A stretch of DNA of 64,000 bases from Rhodopseudomonas infernalis (GTDB taxonomy: Bacteria > Pseudomonadota > Alphaproteobacteria > Rhizobiales > Xanthobacteraceae). Position numbers and translations under genes: made by a program. Each line of letters starts with the position of its first letter. Position 1 is the first letter of the stretch. Positions 1-8,465 of this stretch are shown here, piece after piece. The notes under the pieces are model-generated. The model did no database searches. It worked only from the letters and a program-made list of their open reading frames with translations, and had not been told where the DNA came from. The DNA lies in the NCBI RefSeq assembly GCF_022271405.1, contig NZ_JAJNAL010000014.1, forward strand, positions 1-64,000, read 5' to 3'.

Positions 1-63
1 TCCGGCGCTTCGCTCCGCCCCGAGAGGGGCTGCGCTACGCGCCGGAACACGCGGACCCAGAAC

Positions 64-113
64 TGTCGACAATCATCCCGGTCTGAAGTGTCGGGAATCA
101 TGCCGGTTGAACA
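64..113. repeat. Two imperfect 25-bp tandem repeats
   Basis: Two related blocks start at 64 and 89, 25 bp apart. Both read TGTCG, then a variable pair, then AATCAT, then CCCGGT or GCCGGT. They lie just right of a GC-rich hairpin at 1-46 (TCCGGCGC paired with GCGCCGGA). Tandem terminal repeats of this sort are known at the ends of IS21-family elements, so this could be an insertion-sequence terminus whose body lies left of the window. No transposase is visible, so that is inference. Confidence 0.35.
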
Positions 114-133
114 CGGGCACTGAGTCTCGTGAA

Positions 134-285
134 CCTCTCCCGCTTGCGGGAGAGAGCCTGCCCTCGGGCTTGACCCGAGGGTCGACGCGCGAAGCGCGGC
201 GGGTGAGGGCACTCCTCTCCGCGAATCGCTGAGTCAGCGGTTGGGGCGCCCTCACCCCAACCCTCTCCCGCAAGCGGGAGAGGGA
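134..285. repeat. Composite palindromic repeat, family A (CTCTCCCGC/GCGGGAGAG)
   Basis: Outer inverted repeats CCTCTCCCGCTTGCGGGAGAG and CCCTCTCCCGCAAGCGGGAG flank an inner palindrome CCCTCGGG/CCCGAGGG. The same composite occurs in opposite orientation at 8097-8248, and shorter derivatives occur at 16603, 17058, 20791 and 22239. It fills the gene-free stretch at the left edge, where no other gene is seen. Confidence 0.8.
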
Positions 286-304
286 GCTCGCTACGGTTCG
301 GGGC

Positions 305-338
305 TAGCTACGTCATTTCATCATGGAAGACGTAGCTA
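305..338 (-). terminator. Stem-loop directly after fadJ
   Basis: A perfect 10-bp inverted repeat (TAGCTACGTC at 305-314, GACGTAGCTA at 329-338) with a 14-nt loop starts two bases past the fadJ stop codon. There is no uridine tract after it, so it is either a weak terminator or an mRNA 3'-end stabiliser. Confidence 0.4.
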
Positions 339-339
339 A

Positions 340-2556
340 CTACGCCGCCGCCTGCTTCTTCGGGGCGAAGCGGTGGTAGAAGGTGTCGCCGGTCTTGGCC
401 ATCTCTTCAAGCAGCTTCGGCGGCGTGAAGCGCGAGCCGAACTTGCCCTCGAGCTTGTGGCACAGCGCCACGAACTCCTTGGTGCCCATGAAGTCGATGT
501 AGCTCAGCGTGCCGCCGGTGAACGGCGCGAAGCCGAAGCCGAGGATCGAGCCGACATCGGCCTCGCGCGGATCGACGATGACGTTGTCCTCGACCGTGCG
601 GGCAGCTTCGACCGCCTGCACCGCCAGGAAGCGCTGCTTGAGCTCCTCGACGTCGATCGTGTCGGGATCGAGATGCTTCGGCTGCAGCGCGGCGATGCCG
701 TCCCACAGGCTCTTCTGGCCTTTGCCCTTCTCCGGATAGACGTAGAAGCCCTTGCCGTTCTTGCGGCCGAACCGGCCCTGCTTCTCGACCAGCTCGACCA
801 TCAGCTTCTTCTGCTGCTGATCGACCGCCTGTTCGCCGAGGTCGGCTTCGGTCGCCTTCATGATCTTCAGGATCAGATCGAGCGCGACTTCGTCGGCGAG
901 CGACAGCGGGCCGACCGGCATGCCGGCCATCTTGGCGGCGGTCTCGATCATCGGCGCCGGGACGCCTTCCATCAGCATCTCGAGGCCTTCGGCGGTGAAG
1001 CGCAGCACGCAGCGGTTGGCGAAGAAGCCGCGCGAGTCGTTGACCACGATCGGGGTCTTGCCGATCTGCCGGGTGTAGTCGAGCGCGGTGGCGAGCGCGA
1101 CGTCGCCGGTGTTCTTGCCGACGATCACTTCGACCAGCATCATCTTCTCGACCGGCGAGAAGAAGTGGATGCCGATGAACTTCGACTGGTCCTTGAACTC
1201 CTCGGCCAGCGAGTTGATCGGCAGCGTCGAGGTGTTGGAGGCAAAGATCGCGCCTTCCTTCAAGAGCGGCTGCGCCTTGGCGTAGGTCTCGGCCTTGACC
1301 TTGCGATCCTCGAACACCGCCTCGATGACGAGGTCGCAATCCGAGATCGCGTTGAAGTCTGCGGTCGCGGTGATGCGCGACAGCAGCGCTTCGGCGTCCG
1401 CCGGCTTGGCGCGGCCTTTCTTGATGAGACCGTCGATGACCGACTGGCAGTGCGCCTTGCCCTTGTCGGCGCTCTCCTGATCGCGGTCGATCAGCACCAC
1501 CTCGATGCCGGCCTTGGCCGAGACGTAGCCGACGCTGGCGCCCATGAAGCCGGCGCCGATGATCGCGAGCTTCTTGACCTTGGTGGGCGGCACGCCCTGC
1601 GGACGGCGCGCACCCTTGTTCAGCTCCTGCATCGACAGGAACAGGCTGCGGATCATCGCCGCCGCTTCCTTCGTCTGCAGCACATGGGCGAAGTAACGCG
1701 ACTCGATGCGCAGCGCGACGTCCATCGGCACCTGCAGCCCCTCATAGACGCAGCTCATGATGGCGCGCGCGGCCGGATAGTTGTCGTAGGTCTCGCGGCG
1801 ATAGATGGCGTTGCCGGCCGGGAACATCATCATGCCCTGCTTGGAGAACACCGGGCCGCCGGGCAGCTTGAAGCCCTTCTCGTCCCACGGCGCCACCGCC
1901 TTGCCGCCGGCCTTGATCCACTGCTTGGCGGTGTCGATCAATTGATCTGCCGGCACCACGGCGTCGACCAGCTTCAGCGCCTTGGCCTTGTCGAGCTTGA
2001 GCTGATCGCCCTTGAGCAGAATGGTCATCGCCTCCTGCGGATTGACGATACGCGGAATCCGCTGCGTGCCGCCGCCGCCCGGGAACAGGCCGACCTTGAT
2101 CTCGGGCAGGCCGAGGCGGGTCTTCGGATTGTCGGCAGCGACGCGGTAGTGACAGGCCAGCGTGACCTCAAAACCGCCGCCGAGCGCCATGCCGTTGATC
2201 GCCGCAACCCACGGCTTGCCGCCGGTCTCGATGCCGCGCAGGATCTGCGACAGCTTGCGGCTCTCGTCTAACAGCATCTGCTGGGCGGCTTCTTCACCCT
2301 TGTCCGTCTTGATCTGGGCGAACTGCTTGGTCATCGCCTCCAGCATCGACAGGTCGGCGCCGGCGCAGAACGCGTCCTTGGCCGAAGTAATCACCACGCC
2401 CTTGACGGCCGCGTCCTTGGTCGTCTGCTCGGCGATCGCGGCGAGCTCCTCGATCGTCTTGGTGTCGAGCACGTTCATCGAGCGTCCGGGGAGATCCCAG
2501 GTCACGAGCGCGATGCCGTCGGAGTCGATCTCGATCTTGAAGTTGCTGTAGCTCAT
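340..2556 (-). CDS. fadJ: Bifunctional enoyl-CoA hydratase / 3-hydroxyacyl-CoA dehydrogenase (FadJ/FadB-type alpha subunit)
   Basis: This enzyme catalyses the second and third steps of fatty-acid beta-oxidation, hydrating trans-2-enoyl-CoA and oxidising 3-hydroxyacyl-CoA with NAD+. The crotonase domain is at about residues 10-200, with both catalytic glutamates present (NGMALGGGFE, E130; GLPEIKVGLFPGGGG, E152). A Rossmann NAD fold follows from about residue 328 (LAIIGAGFMGAS), with the HFFSPVEKM dehydrogenase signature and a C-terminal 3HCDH domain. The length, 738 aa, is normal for the family. The thiolase (3529-4737) and acyl-CoA dehydrogenase (4893-6683) on the same strand would complete the spiral. 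Whether it is called fadJ or fadB cannot be settled from sequence alone. Confidence 0.93.
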   Translation of the reverse strand: MSYSNFKIEIDSDGIALVTWDLPGRSMNVLDTKTIEELAAIAEQTTKDAAVKGVVITSAKDAFCAGADLSMLEAMTKQFAQIKTDKGEEAAQQMLLDESRKLSQILRGIETGGKPWVAAINGMALGGGFEVTLACHYRVAADNPKTRLGLPEIKVGLFPGGGGTQRIPRIVNPQEAMTILLKGDQLKLDKAKALKLVDAVVPADQLIDTAKQWIKAGGKAVAPWDEKGFKLPGGPVFSKQGMMMFPAGNAIYRRETYDNYPAARAIMSCVYEGLQVPMDVALRIESRYFAHVLQTKEAAAMIRSLFLSMQELNKGARRPQGVPPTKVKKLAIIGAGFMGASVGYVSAKAGIEVVLIDRDQESADKGKAHCQSVIDGLIKKGRAKPADAEALLSRITATADFNAISDCDLVIEAVFEDRKVKAETYAKAQPLLKEGAIFASNTSTLPINSLAEEFKDQSKFIGIHFFSPVEKMMLVEVIVGKNTGDVALATALDYTRQIGKTPIVVNDSRGFFANRCVLRFTAEGLEMLMEGVPAPMIETAAKMAGMPVGPLSLADEVALDLILKIMKATEADLGEQAVDQQQKKLMVELVEKQGRFGRKNGKGFYVYPEKGKGQKSLWDGIAALQPKHLDPDTIDVEELKQRFLAVQAVEAARTVEDNVIVDPREADVGSILGFGFAPFTGGTLSYIDFMGTKEFVALCHKLEGKFGSRFTPPKLLEEMAKTGDTFYHRFAPKKQAAA

Positions 2557-2661
2557 CGCTGTGTGCTCCGTTTCGAACTGTTAGCTTAACGTTGCATAAG
2601 AGGTCTGATTGTAGGCTACCGTCTTACCCGCGCTGTGAGCGCCGATAAAACAGGAGGCCTT

Positions 2662-3435
2662 ATGAGTTCCGCTTGCGCCGGTTGCCAGGATGGCATCGCG
2701 GTTCCGTTCGAGATGAAGATGGCTTTTCAGCCGATCGTCGATCTGTCGGCGCAGCGGGTGTGGGGTTACGAGGCTTTGGTACGCGGGCCGAACGGCGAGC
2801 CCGCCGGCATGATTCTGTCCCAGGTCACCGACGAGATGCGCTACCGCTTCGATCAGGCGGCGCGCGTACTTGCGATCGAGACGGCCGGCAAGCTGTTCGT
2901 CGATTCCTGCACGCGGCTGTCGATCAACTTCATGCCGAACGCGGTCTACGAGCCGAACGCCTGCATTCAGAAGTCGCTCGCCGCCGCCAAGCGCGCGCAG
3001 TTCCCGCATCGGAACCTGATGTTCGAGTTCACCGAGAACGAGCGCATGCTCGACGCCGCGCATGTCAGCAAGATCATCGAGGTCTATCGCAAGCTCGGCT
3101 TCCTCACTGCGCTTGACGATTTCGGCGCCGGCTATGCGGGCCTCGGCCTGCTCTCCAAGCTGCAGCCCGATCTGATCAAGATCGACATGGAGGTGCTGCG
3201 CGACATCCATCTCAGCCGCGCCAAGCAGGCGATCGTCGCGGGAATCGTCGGCATCGCCCGCGAACTGGACATTCGCGTGCTCGCCGAAGGCGTCGAATGC
3301 GAACAGGAATGCACCGTGCTGCGCGCAGCCGGTATCTCGCTGTTCCAGGGTTACCATTTCGCCAAACCTGCTTTGATGGCTCTGCCCGAGGTGCCGATGC
3401 TGACGCCGACGATCGACGTCAGAGCGGCCGTGTAG
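2662..3435 (+). CDS. Stand-alone EAL-domain cyclic-di-GMP phosphodiesterase
   Basis: A single EAL domain fills almost the whole protein (257 aa). The catalytic signature residues are present: YEALVRG, the metal-ligand Asn in SINFMPN, Glu in EFTENE, the Asp pair in LDDFGAGYAG, Lys in IKIDMEVLR and EGVE near the end. It should therefore hydrolyse c-di-GMP to pGpG in the cytoplasm. The N-terminus has a CxxC pair (SACAGCQDG), as in other stand-alone EAL proteins, possibly redox or metal related. I chose ATG 2662 rather than the upstream GTG 2635 because AGGAGG at 2652-2657 lies just before it. The gene sits alone on the plus strand between two minus-strand beta-oxidation genes. Confidence 0.9.
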   Translation: MSSACAGCQDGIAVPFEMKMAFQPIVDLSAQRVWGYEALVRGPNGEPAGMILSQVTDEMRYRFDQAARVLAIETAGKLFVDSCTRLSINFMPNAVYEPNACIQKSLAAAKRAQFPHRNLMFEFTENERMLDAAHVSKIIEVYRKLGFLTALDDFGAGYAGLGLLSKLQPDLIKIDMEVLRDIHLSRAKQAIVAGIVGIARELDIRVLAEGVECEQECTVLRAAGISLFQGYHFAKPALMALPEVPMLTPTIDVRAAV

Positions 3436-3437
3436 TT

Positions 3438-3525
3438 CGTAGGGTGGGCAAAGGCGCGAAGCGCCGTGCCCACGCGAACGACCGAGACCGTGGTGGTGGG
3501 CACGCTTCGCTTTGCCCACCCTACG
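3438..3525. repeat. Palindromic repeat, family B (GTAGGGTGGGCA/TGCCCACCCTAC)
   Basis: CGTAGGGTGGGCAAAGGCG is mirrored by CGCTTTGCCCACCCTACG with an internal GCGAAGCGCCGTGCCCACGCG arm. It fills the gap between the convergent EAL and thiolase genes and could terminate both. Another copy lies at 36811-36902, and a related variant with GGATGGGTT is at 14641-14720. Confidence 0.75.
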
Positions 3526-3528
3526 GTG

Positions 3529-4737
3529 TCACACCCGCTCGATGATCGTGGCGGTGCCCATGCCGCCGCCGATGCACAGCGTCACCAGCGCGGTCGCCTT
3601 GCCGGTGCGCTCGAGTTCGTCCAGCACGGTGCCGAGGATCATCGCGCCGGTGGCGCCGAGCGGATGGCCGAGCGCGATTGCGCCGCCATTGACGTTGATC
3701 TGATCCTTGTCGATCTCGAACGCCTGCATGTAGCGCAGCACGACCGAGGCGAACGCCTCGTTGAGCTCGAACAGATCGATGTCGCTCTTCTTCATGCCCG
3801 AGCGCTCGAACAGCTTCTTGGTCACGTCGACCGGACCGGTCAGCATCATCGCCGGCTCCGAGCCGATATTGGCGAACGCGCGGATCTTTGCACGCGGCTT
3901 GAGGCCGTGCTTGTCGCCGGCCTCCTTGCTGCCGAGCAGCACCGCGCCGGCGCCGTCGACGATCCCGGACGAGTTGCCGGCGTGATGGACGTAGTTGATC
4001 TTCTCGATTTCCGGATGCGACTGGATCGCCACCGCGTCGAAGCCGCCCATCACCGCCATCGGCGCGAACGACGGCTGCAACTGGCCGAGCGACTGCATCG
4101 TGGTCGACGGCCGCATGTGCTCGTCCTTGGCCAGAATCGTCAGGCCGTTGATGTCCTTGACCGGCACCACCGACTTGTCGAACCGACCTTCGTCCCACGA
4201 CTTCGCGGCGCGCTGCTGGCTCTGCACCGCGTAGGCGTCGACGTCGTCGCGAGAAAACCCGTATTTGGTGGCGATCAGATCGGCCGAGACGCCCTGCGGC
4301 ATGAAGTAGGACGGCACCGCCATCGACGGGTCCATCGGCCAGGCGCCGCCCGAGGCGCCGAGACCGATGCGGCTCATCGACTCCGCGCCGCCGCCGATCA
4401 CCAGCTCGTGCTGACCGCTCATCACCTGCGCGGCGGCAAAGTTCACCGCGTCGAGGCCCGAGGCGCAGAACCGGGAGATCTGCACGCCCGGCACGGCCTC
4501 GCCGAGACCGGCGTTCATCGCCGCGAACCGCGCGATGTCCGAGCCCGCCTCGCCGACCGGATCGACCACGCCCATCACGACGTCGTCGACCACATCCTTC
4601 TTCAGATTGTTACGGTCCTTCAGCGCCTTCAGCGGCACCGTCGCCAGCGCCAGCGCAGTCACCTCGTGCAGCGCGCCATCGGCCTTGCCGCGGCCGCGCG
4701 GGGTGCGAACGTGATCGTAGATATAGGCTTCGGGCAT
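3529..4737 (-). CDS. fadA: Acetyl-CoA acyltransferase (3-ketoacyl-CoA thiolase)
   Basis: This thiolase cleaves 3-ketoacyl-CoA with CoA to acetyl-CoA and a shortened acyl-CoA, the last step of beta-oxidation. The 402-aa protein has the acyl-accepting nucleophile Cys91 ([14 protein letters not shown]), the GHPLGATG signature with its catalytic His, and the C-terminal CIGGGMGTA motif carrying the general-base Cys. The N-terminus ([21 protein letters not shown]) resembles the FadA/FadI acetyl-CoA C-acetyltransferase group. It belongs with fadJ and the acyl-CoA dehydrogenase on the same strand but is separated from both by repeats, so it may have its own promoter. Confidence 0.92.
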   Translation of the reverse strand: MPEAYIYDHVRTPRGRGKADGALHEVTALALATVPLKALKDRNNLKKDVVDDVVMGVVDPVGEAGSDIARFAAMNAGLGEAVPGVQISRFCASGLDAVNFAAAQVMSGQHELVIGGGAESMSRIGLGASGGAWPMDPSMAVPSYFMPQGVSADLIATKYGFSRDDVDAYAVQSQQRAAKSWDEGRFDKSVVPVKDINGLTILAKDEHMRPSTTMQSLGQLQPSFAPMAVMGGFDAVAIQSHPEIEKINYVHHAGNSSGIVDGAGAVLLGSKEAGDKHGLKPRAKIRAFANIGSEPAMMLTGPVDVTKKLFERSGMKKSDIDLFELNEAFASVVLRYMQAFEIDKDQINVNGGAIALGHPLGATGAMILGTVLDELERTGKATALVTLCIGGGMGTATIIERV

Positions 4738-4782
4738 GGGGTGTTCCTCAAAATGAAGCTGTGACGCAGTGTTATTCGAGGT

Positions 4783-4881
4783 GTCATCGCCCGGCTTGAC
4801 CGGGCGACCCAGTATTCAAGAGCGTCGCGGATGAGCCGCCGGCGCCGGGGTTACTGGATCCCCGCCTTCGCGGGGATGACA
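4783..4881. repeat. Palindromic repeat, family C (GTCATCGCCCGG/CCGCCTTCGCGGGGATGAC)
   Basis: The element starts GTCATCGCCCGGCTTGACCGG and ends CCCCGCCTTCGCGGGGATGAC, with internal hairpins. It fills the space between the acyl-CoA dehydrogenase stop and the thiolase start. No second full copy was seen in the window. Confidence 0.6.
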
Positions 4882-4892
4882 GCACGTGGAGA

Positions 4893-6683
4893 TCAGAACG
4901 CTTCCGCCGGCAACTCCATGGTGGTCGCGCTGCCGGTCTGCAGCCGCGCCAGATGCAGCGCGGTGGCGGGCAGCGAGCGTTCCATGAAGAACCGGCCGGT
5001 GACCAGCTTGGTGGTGAGATAGGGCGTGGCGCCGCTGGCGGCAATCTTGTCCTGCGCCACCTTGGCCATCTTGGCCCACATGTAGCCGCAGGCGACGAGA
5101 CCGAACAGATGCATGTAGTCGGTGGCGCCGGCGCCGGCATTGTCGGGCGCCGCCATCGCGTTCAGCATCAGCCAGGTGGTGGCCTGCTGCAGATGGCCGA
5201 GCGAGGTCGACAGCGGGCTGACGAACGGCTTCATCGCCTCGTCGCCGCCGTGCTCCTTGGCGAAGGCGCCGACCTCGGCGAAGAACGCCATCACGGCGCG
5301 GCCGCCGTCGCGCGGCAGCTTGCGGCCGACGAGATCGAGCGCCTGGATGCCGTTGGCGCCTTCGTAGATCATCGCGATGCGGGCGTCGCGGACGAACTGC
5401 TCGACGCCGTTGGCGTGGATGTAGCCGTGGCCGCCATAGATCTGCTGCGCCATCACGGTGTTGGCGAAGCCGGTGTCGGTCAGCACACCCTTCAGCACCG
5501 GAGTCATCAGGCCGAGATGATCGTCGGCGGCCTGCCGCTCCTTGGCGTCGTCGGAGCGATGCGCAACATCGCTCTTCAGCGCGGTCCACAGCACCAGCGC
5601 GCGCGCCGCCTCGTTGAACGAGCGCATCGTCAGCAGCGCGCGGCGGATGTCGGGATGCACGATAATCGGATCGGCCGGCTTGTCGGTCGCCTTCGGGCCG
5701 GACAGCGCGCGGCCCTGCAGCCGCTCGCGGGCATATTCGACGGCGTTCTGATACGCGACTTCCGACTGCGCCAGGCCCTGCACGGCGACGCCGAGGCGGG
5801 CCTCGTTCATCATCACGAACATGCCCTGCATGCCCTTGTTCTCTTCGCCGATCAGCCAGCCGGTGGCGTCGTCGTAGTTCATCGTGCAGGTGGCGTTGCC
5901 GTGGATGCCCATCTTGTGCTCGATCGAGCCGCACACCACGCCGTTGCGCGCGCCGAGCGAACCATCGGCATTGACCATGAACTTCGGCACCACGAACAGC
6001 GACACGCCCTTGATGCCGGCGGGTGCGCCTTCGATCCGCGCCAGCACCAGATGGATGATGTTGTCGGCCATATCGTGCTCACCGGCCGAGATGAAGATCT
6101 TGGTGCCGGTGAGCTTGTAGCTGCCGTCCGCCTGCTTCACCGCCTTGGTGCGCAGCAGGCCCAGGTCGGTGCCGCATTGCGGCTCGGTGAGGTTCATGGT
6201 GCCGGTCCACTCGCCGCTCACCATCTTGGGCAGATAGGTCTGCTTCTGCTCCGGCGAGCCGTGCACCGTCAGCGCCGCCGCGGCGCCCATGGTCAGACCC
6301 GGATACATCGCGAACGCCATGTTGGCGGAGTTCAGGAATTCCTGCACGGTCTGGGTCAGCGTGATCGGCAACCCCTGCCCGCCATATTCGGTCGGCGCCG
6401 ACAGGCCCATCCAGCCGCCCTCGGCGATCTGCTTGTAGGCTTCCTTGAAGCCTTTGGGCGGGGTGACGCTGCCATCGTCGTTGCGGGTGCAGCCTTCGCT
6501 GTCGCCGATGCTGTTCAGCGGATGCAGCACTTCTTCGCTGAGCCGGGCCGCCTCGTTGATGATCGCATCGCGTACGTCCGGCGCCGCGTCGGCGAAGCCG
6601 GGCAGATTGTTGTAGCGGTCGAACTGAAACACGTCGTTCAGCAGGAAGCCGACATCTTCAACGGGAGCCTTGTAGATCGTCAT
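4893..6683 (-). CDS. Acyl-CoA dehydrogenase, large (~600 aa) class
   Basis: This FAD-dependent enzyme catalyses alpha,beta-dehydrogenation of acyl-CoA, the first step of beta-oxidation. I start at ATG 6683 (MTIYKAPVEDVGFLLNDVFQ), giving 596 aa; the open frame further upstream lacks family similarity. Typical signatures are GEWTGTMNLTEPQCGTDLG in the middle domain, TGTKIFISAGEHDM (flavin contacts), MQGMFVMMNEARLGVAVQG, and IYEGANGIQALDLVGRKL near the active site, followed by the extra C-terminal helical domain of this class. It lies in the same block as fadJ and the thiolase. Its chain-length preference cannot be read from the sequence. Confidence 0.93.
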   Translation of the reverse strand: MTIYKAPVEDVGFLLNDVFQFDRYNNLPGFADAAPDVRDAIINEAARLSEEVLHPLNSIGDSEGCTRNDDGSVTPPKGFKEAYKQIAEGGWMGLSAPTEYGGQGLPITLTQTVQEFLNSANMAFAMYPGLTMGAAAALTVHGSPEQKQTYLPKMVSGEWTGTMNLTEPQCGTDLGLLRTKAVKQADGSYKLTGTKIFISAGEHDMADNIIHLVLARIEGAPAGIKGVSLFVVPKFMVNADGSLGARNGVVCGSIEHKMGIHGNATCTMNYDDATGWLIGEENKGMQGMFVMMNEARLGVAVQGLAQSEVAYQNAVEYARERLQGRALSGPKATDKPADPIIVHPDIRRALLTMRSFNEAARALVLWTALKSDVAHRSDDAKERQAADDHLGLMTPVLKGVLTDTGFANTVMAQQIYGGHGYIHANGVEQFVRDARIAMIYEGANGIQALDLVGRKLPRDGGRAVMAFFAEVGAFAKEHGGDEAMKPFVSPLSTSLGHLQQATTWLMLNAMAAPDNAGAGATDYMHLFGLVACGYMWAKMAKVAQDKIAASGATPYLTTKLVTGRFFMERSLPATALHLARLQTGSATTMELPAEAF

Positions 6684-6775
6684 GCGTGTCTCTCGATCGG
6701 GATCTGGTGTGAAGTGTACGCCATGCGGGGCAGGTTCAGACGGCGGCCACGAGGATTTGACTGGATGCCGGCGCG

Positions 6776-7162
6776 CTACTGACGCGCCAACTGCTCTCCC
6801 ATCAGCCGGTGCAGCAGATTGATCGCCTTCAATGGCCGGACCATGACCTTGAAGTTGGTAATCCGTCCATCGTCCGCGAACGTGATGATGTCGACGCCGT
6901 TGAGCTTGATGCCGTCGATCTCGTTCTCGAATTCCAGCACCGCGCCATTTTGGCTGCGCCACTCGCCCACATATTTGAAGCCGGGGCCGCCCAATACCTT
7001 CTCAGCGCTCACCAGGTACTTGAATACGATATCGCGGCCGGCCTGCGGCGTATGTACCACCGGGCTTTCGAACACAGCGTCGGGATGCAGCAGATCCCAC
7101 AGTGCGGCCTTGTCATGAGTCTTCATGAAGCCGTACCAGACGTCGAGGCCGTTCAATGCCAT
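6776..7162 (-). CDS. SnoaL-like / NTF2-fold small protein
   Basis: This 128-aa single-domain protein starts at MALNGLDVWYGFMKTHDKAA. The pattern of an N-terminal helix, LLHPDAVFESPVVHTPQAGR, and later strands with DIITFADDGRITNFKVMVRP is the SnoaL/DUF4440 alpha+beta cone found in small isomerases, hydrolases and orphan ligand-binding proteins. I preferred ATG 7162 over the upstream start at 7294 because GGAG lies 8 nt before it and the extra 44 residues are low-complexity and unlike the family. The gene is 92 bp upstream of the acyl-CoA dehydrogenase and co-directional, so it may be co-transcribed and act on an acyl-CoA metabolite. The substrate is unknown. Confidence 0.8.
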   Translation of the reverse strand: MALNGLDVWYGFMKTHDKAALWDLLHPDAVFESPVVHTPQAGRDIVFKYLVSAEKVLGGPGFKYVGEWRSQNGAVLEFENEIDGIKLNGVDIITFADDGRITNFKVMVRPLKAINLLHRLMGEQLARQ

Positions 7163-7501
7163 CAGTGGCGCTCCGAGTTGGTGAGAGACGATTGCCGGAT
7201 GGGTCGCGCGGTCGCGACCGAAAGGATCTGCCGCGCCGTCACGCGCCGCGCCCGATGCTAACAGCCAAATCATCTTTGGCTGCAGGTCCGACATGAAGAA
7301 CAGGCTGATTGCGACGACGCGTCACGCCGATTGCGCGGAGACCGCGCGCGGCGGATCGAAACGGCCGGCCCAGTCGCTGGGCCGCATTGCCACGCAGGAT
7401 CGCTGTCATCGCCACCCATCGCGCGGCGCCAGCGCCGCACCCTTCGAGACCGTTTCCATACATCCCTGAATGGTATCTAGCGAGACGGCTTGGCCGTGTC
7501 A

Positions 7502-7515
7502 ATACACTGGTGTAT
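7502..7515. promoter_or_regulatory. Dyad operator candidate before the TetR gene
   Basis: ATACAC-TG-GTGTAT is a perfect 6-bp inverted repeat ending 9 bp before the TetR start codon. Its position inside the presumed promoter fits autoregulation by the TetR protein and possible control of the divergent SnoaL/acyl-CoA dehydrogenase unit. The role is inferred from position and symmetry only. Confidence 0.55.
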
Positions 7516-7524
7516 GGTCGGCAG

Positions 7525-8073
7525 ATGGAAACGGATACCAAGGACCGGCTCACGCGCGCCGATTGGCTGGCGCATGGCCTGCGCATGCTGGCGCGCGAAG
7601 GCGCGAACGCCCTGAAAGTGGGCGATCTGGCAGCCGGGTTGGATGTCTCCCGCGGTAGTTTCTACTGGCACTTCAAGGACGCGACCGATTTCCGCATCCA
7701 GCTGCTGCAGCGTTGGCAGGAGCGCGTCACCGATCAGGTGTTTCGCGAGATCGACGCCGCGATCGTCGGTCCGGCCCGGCTGACGCATCTGATAAAGCTC
7801 GCCTTCAACGAAGACCGCAGCCTCGACCGCGCCATTCGGGCGCTGGCCGAAACCGACCCGACGGCGGCCGAGATGGTGGCGTCGGTGGACACAAGGCGGG
7901 TCGAGTATCTGGCCAAGATCCTGATCGAGTCCGGCGTCGAAAGCCGGCGCGCGCAGTCGCGGGCCGAATTCCTGTACTGGGCCTATATCGGCCAGACCGC
8001 GATGCTCAACCCCGCGCACTCGGTGATCACCGAAGCAGACATCGACGATCTGAGCGCTCTGTTTACTCGCTGA
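7525..8073 (+). CDS. TetR/AcrR-family transcriptional regulator
   Basis: This 182-aa protein has an N-terminal TetR DNA-binding domain (LAREGANALKVGDLAAGL, then DVSRGSFYWHFKDATDFRIQ, the diagnostic recognition helix) followed by a helical ligand domain. I start at ATG 7525 (METDTKDRLTRADWLAHGLR); the longer open frame from 7309 reads through the promoter and operator. It diverges from the SnoaL-like gene and the beta-oxidation block, which suggests it represses one or both in response to an acyl-CoA or related ligand. The ligand is not predictable. Confidence 0.88.
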   Translation: METDTKDRLTRADWLAHGLRMLAREGANALKVGDLAAGLDVSRGSFYWHFKDATDFRIQLLQRWQERVTDQVFREIDAAIVGPARLTHLIKLAFNEDRSLDRAIRALAETDPTAAEMVASVDTRRVEYLAKILIESGVESRRAQSRAEFLYWAYIGQTAMLNPAHSVITEADIDDLSALFTR

Positions 8074-8096
8074 CTTCCCCCGGGGCACTGCGCGCC

Positions 8097-8248
8097 CCCT
8101 CTCCCGCCTGCGGGAGAGGGTTGGGGTGAGGGAGCCCCAGGCACTGAATCAGCAAGCGCGGATGGGAGTGCCCCTCACCCGGATCGCTACGCGATCCGAC
8201 CCTCGGGTCAAGCCCGAGGGCAGGCTCTCTCCCGCAAGCGGGAGAGGT
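8097..8248. repeat. Composite palindromic repeat, family A, second copy
   Basis: This is the mirror-oriented counterpart of 134-285: CCCTCTCCCGCCTGCGGGAGAG, then a TTGGGGTGAGGG box, a GGATCGCTACGCGATCC hairpin, CCCTCGGG/CCCGAGGG, and terminal CTCTCCCGCAAGCGGGAGAG. It occupies most of the 392-bp gap after tetR. The remainder, 8250-8465, is the presumed promoter and leader of the PodJ-like gene, and no other gene is seen in it. Confidence 0.8.
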
Positions 8249-8465
8249 TACGCAGTGCTCGGGGATACGCTTGCGGGAGCGGGATAATACGCGGTCCGGC
8301 AAGTTTCCCCTCCCTCCGGCCACCATCCTTAACTCGGTATTTACCCTAACGCGAAAAAGTCGGTGCGAGAGGCAGCCCTCCCGCATTGAATTCGGGTGTC
8401 GTTCGCGCGGGACACGACGGGAAGGTTGCAAGCGCCGCAGTCGGCAGTTCGGAAGCGACCAAAAC

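Noticed and set aside
373-2271. Long plus-strand open frame (632 codons) opposite fadJ
   Set aside because: It is the antisense shadow of a clearly recognised gene, with Arg/Leu-rich low-complexity translation and no family motifs.
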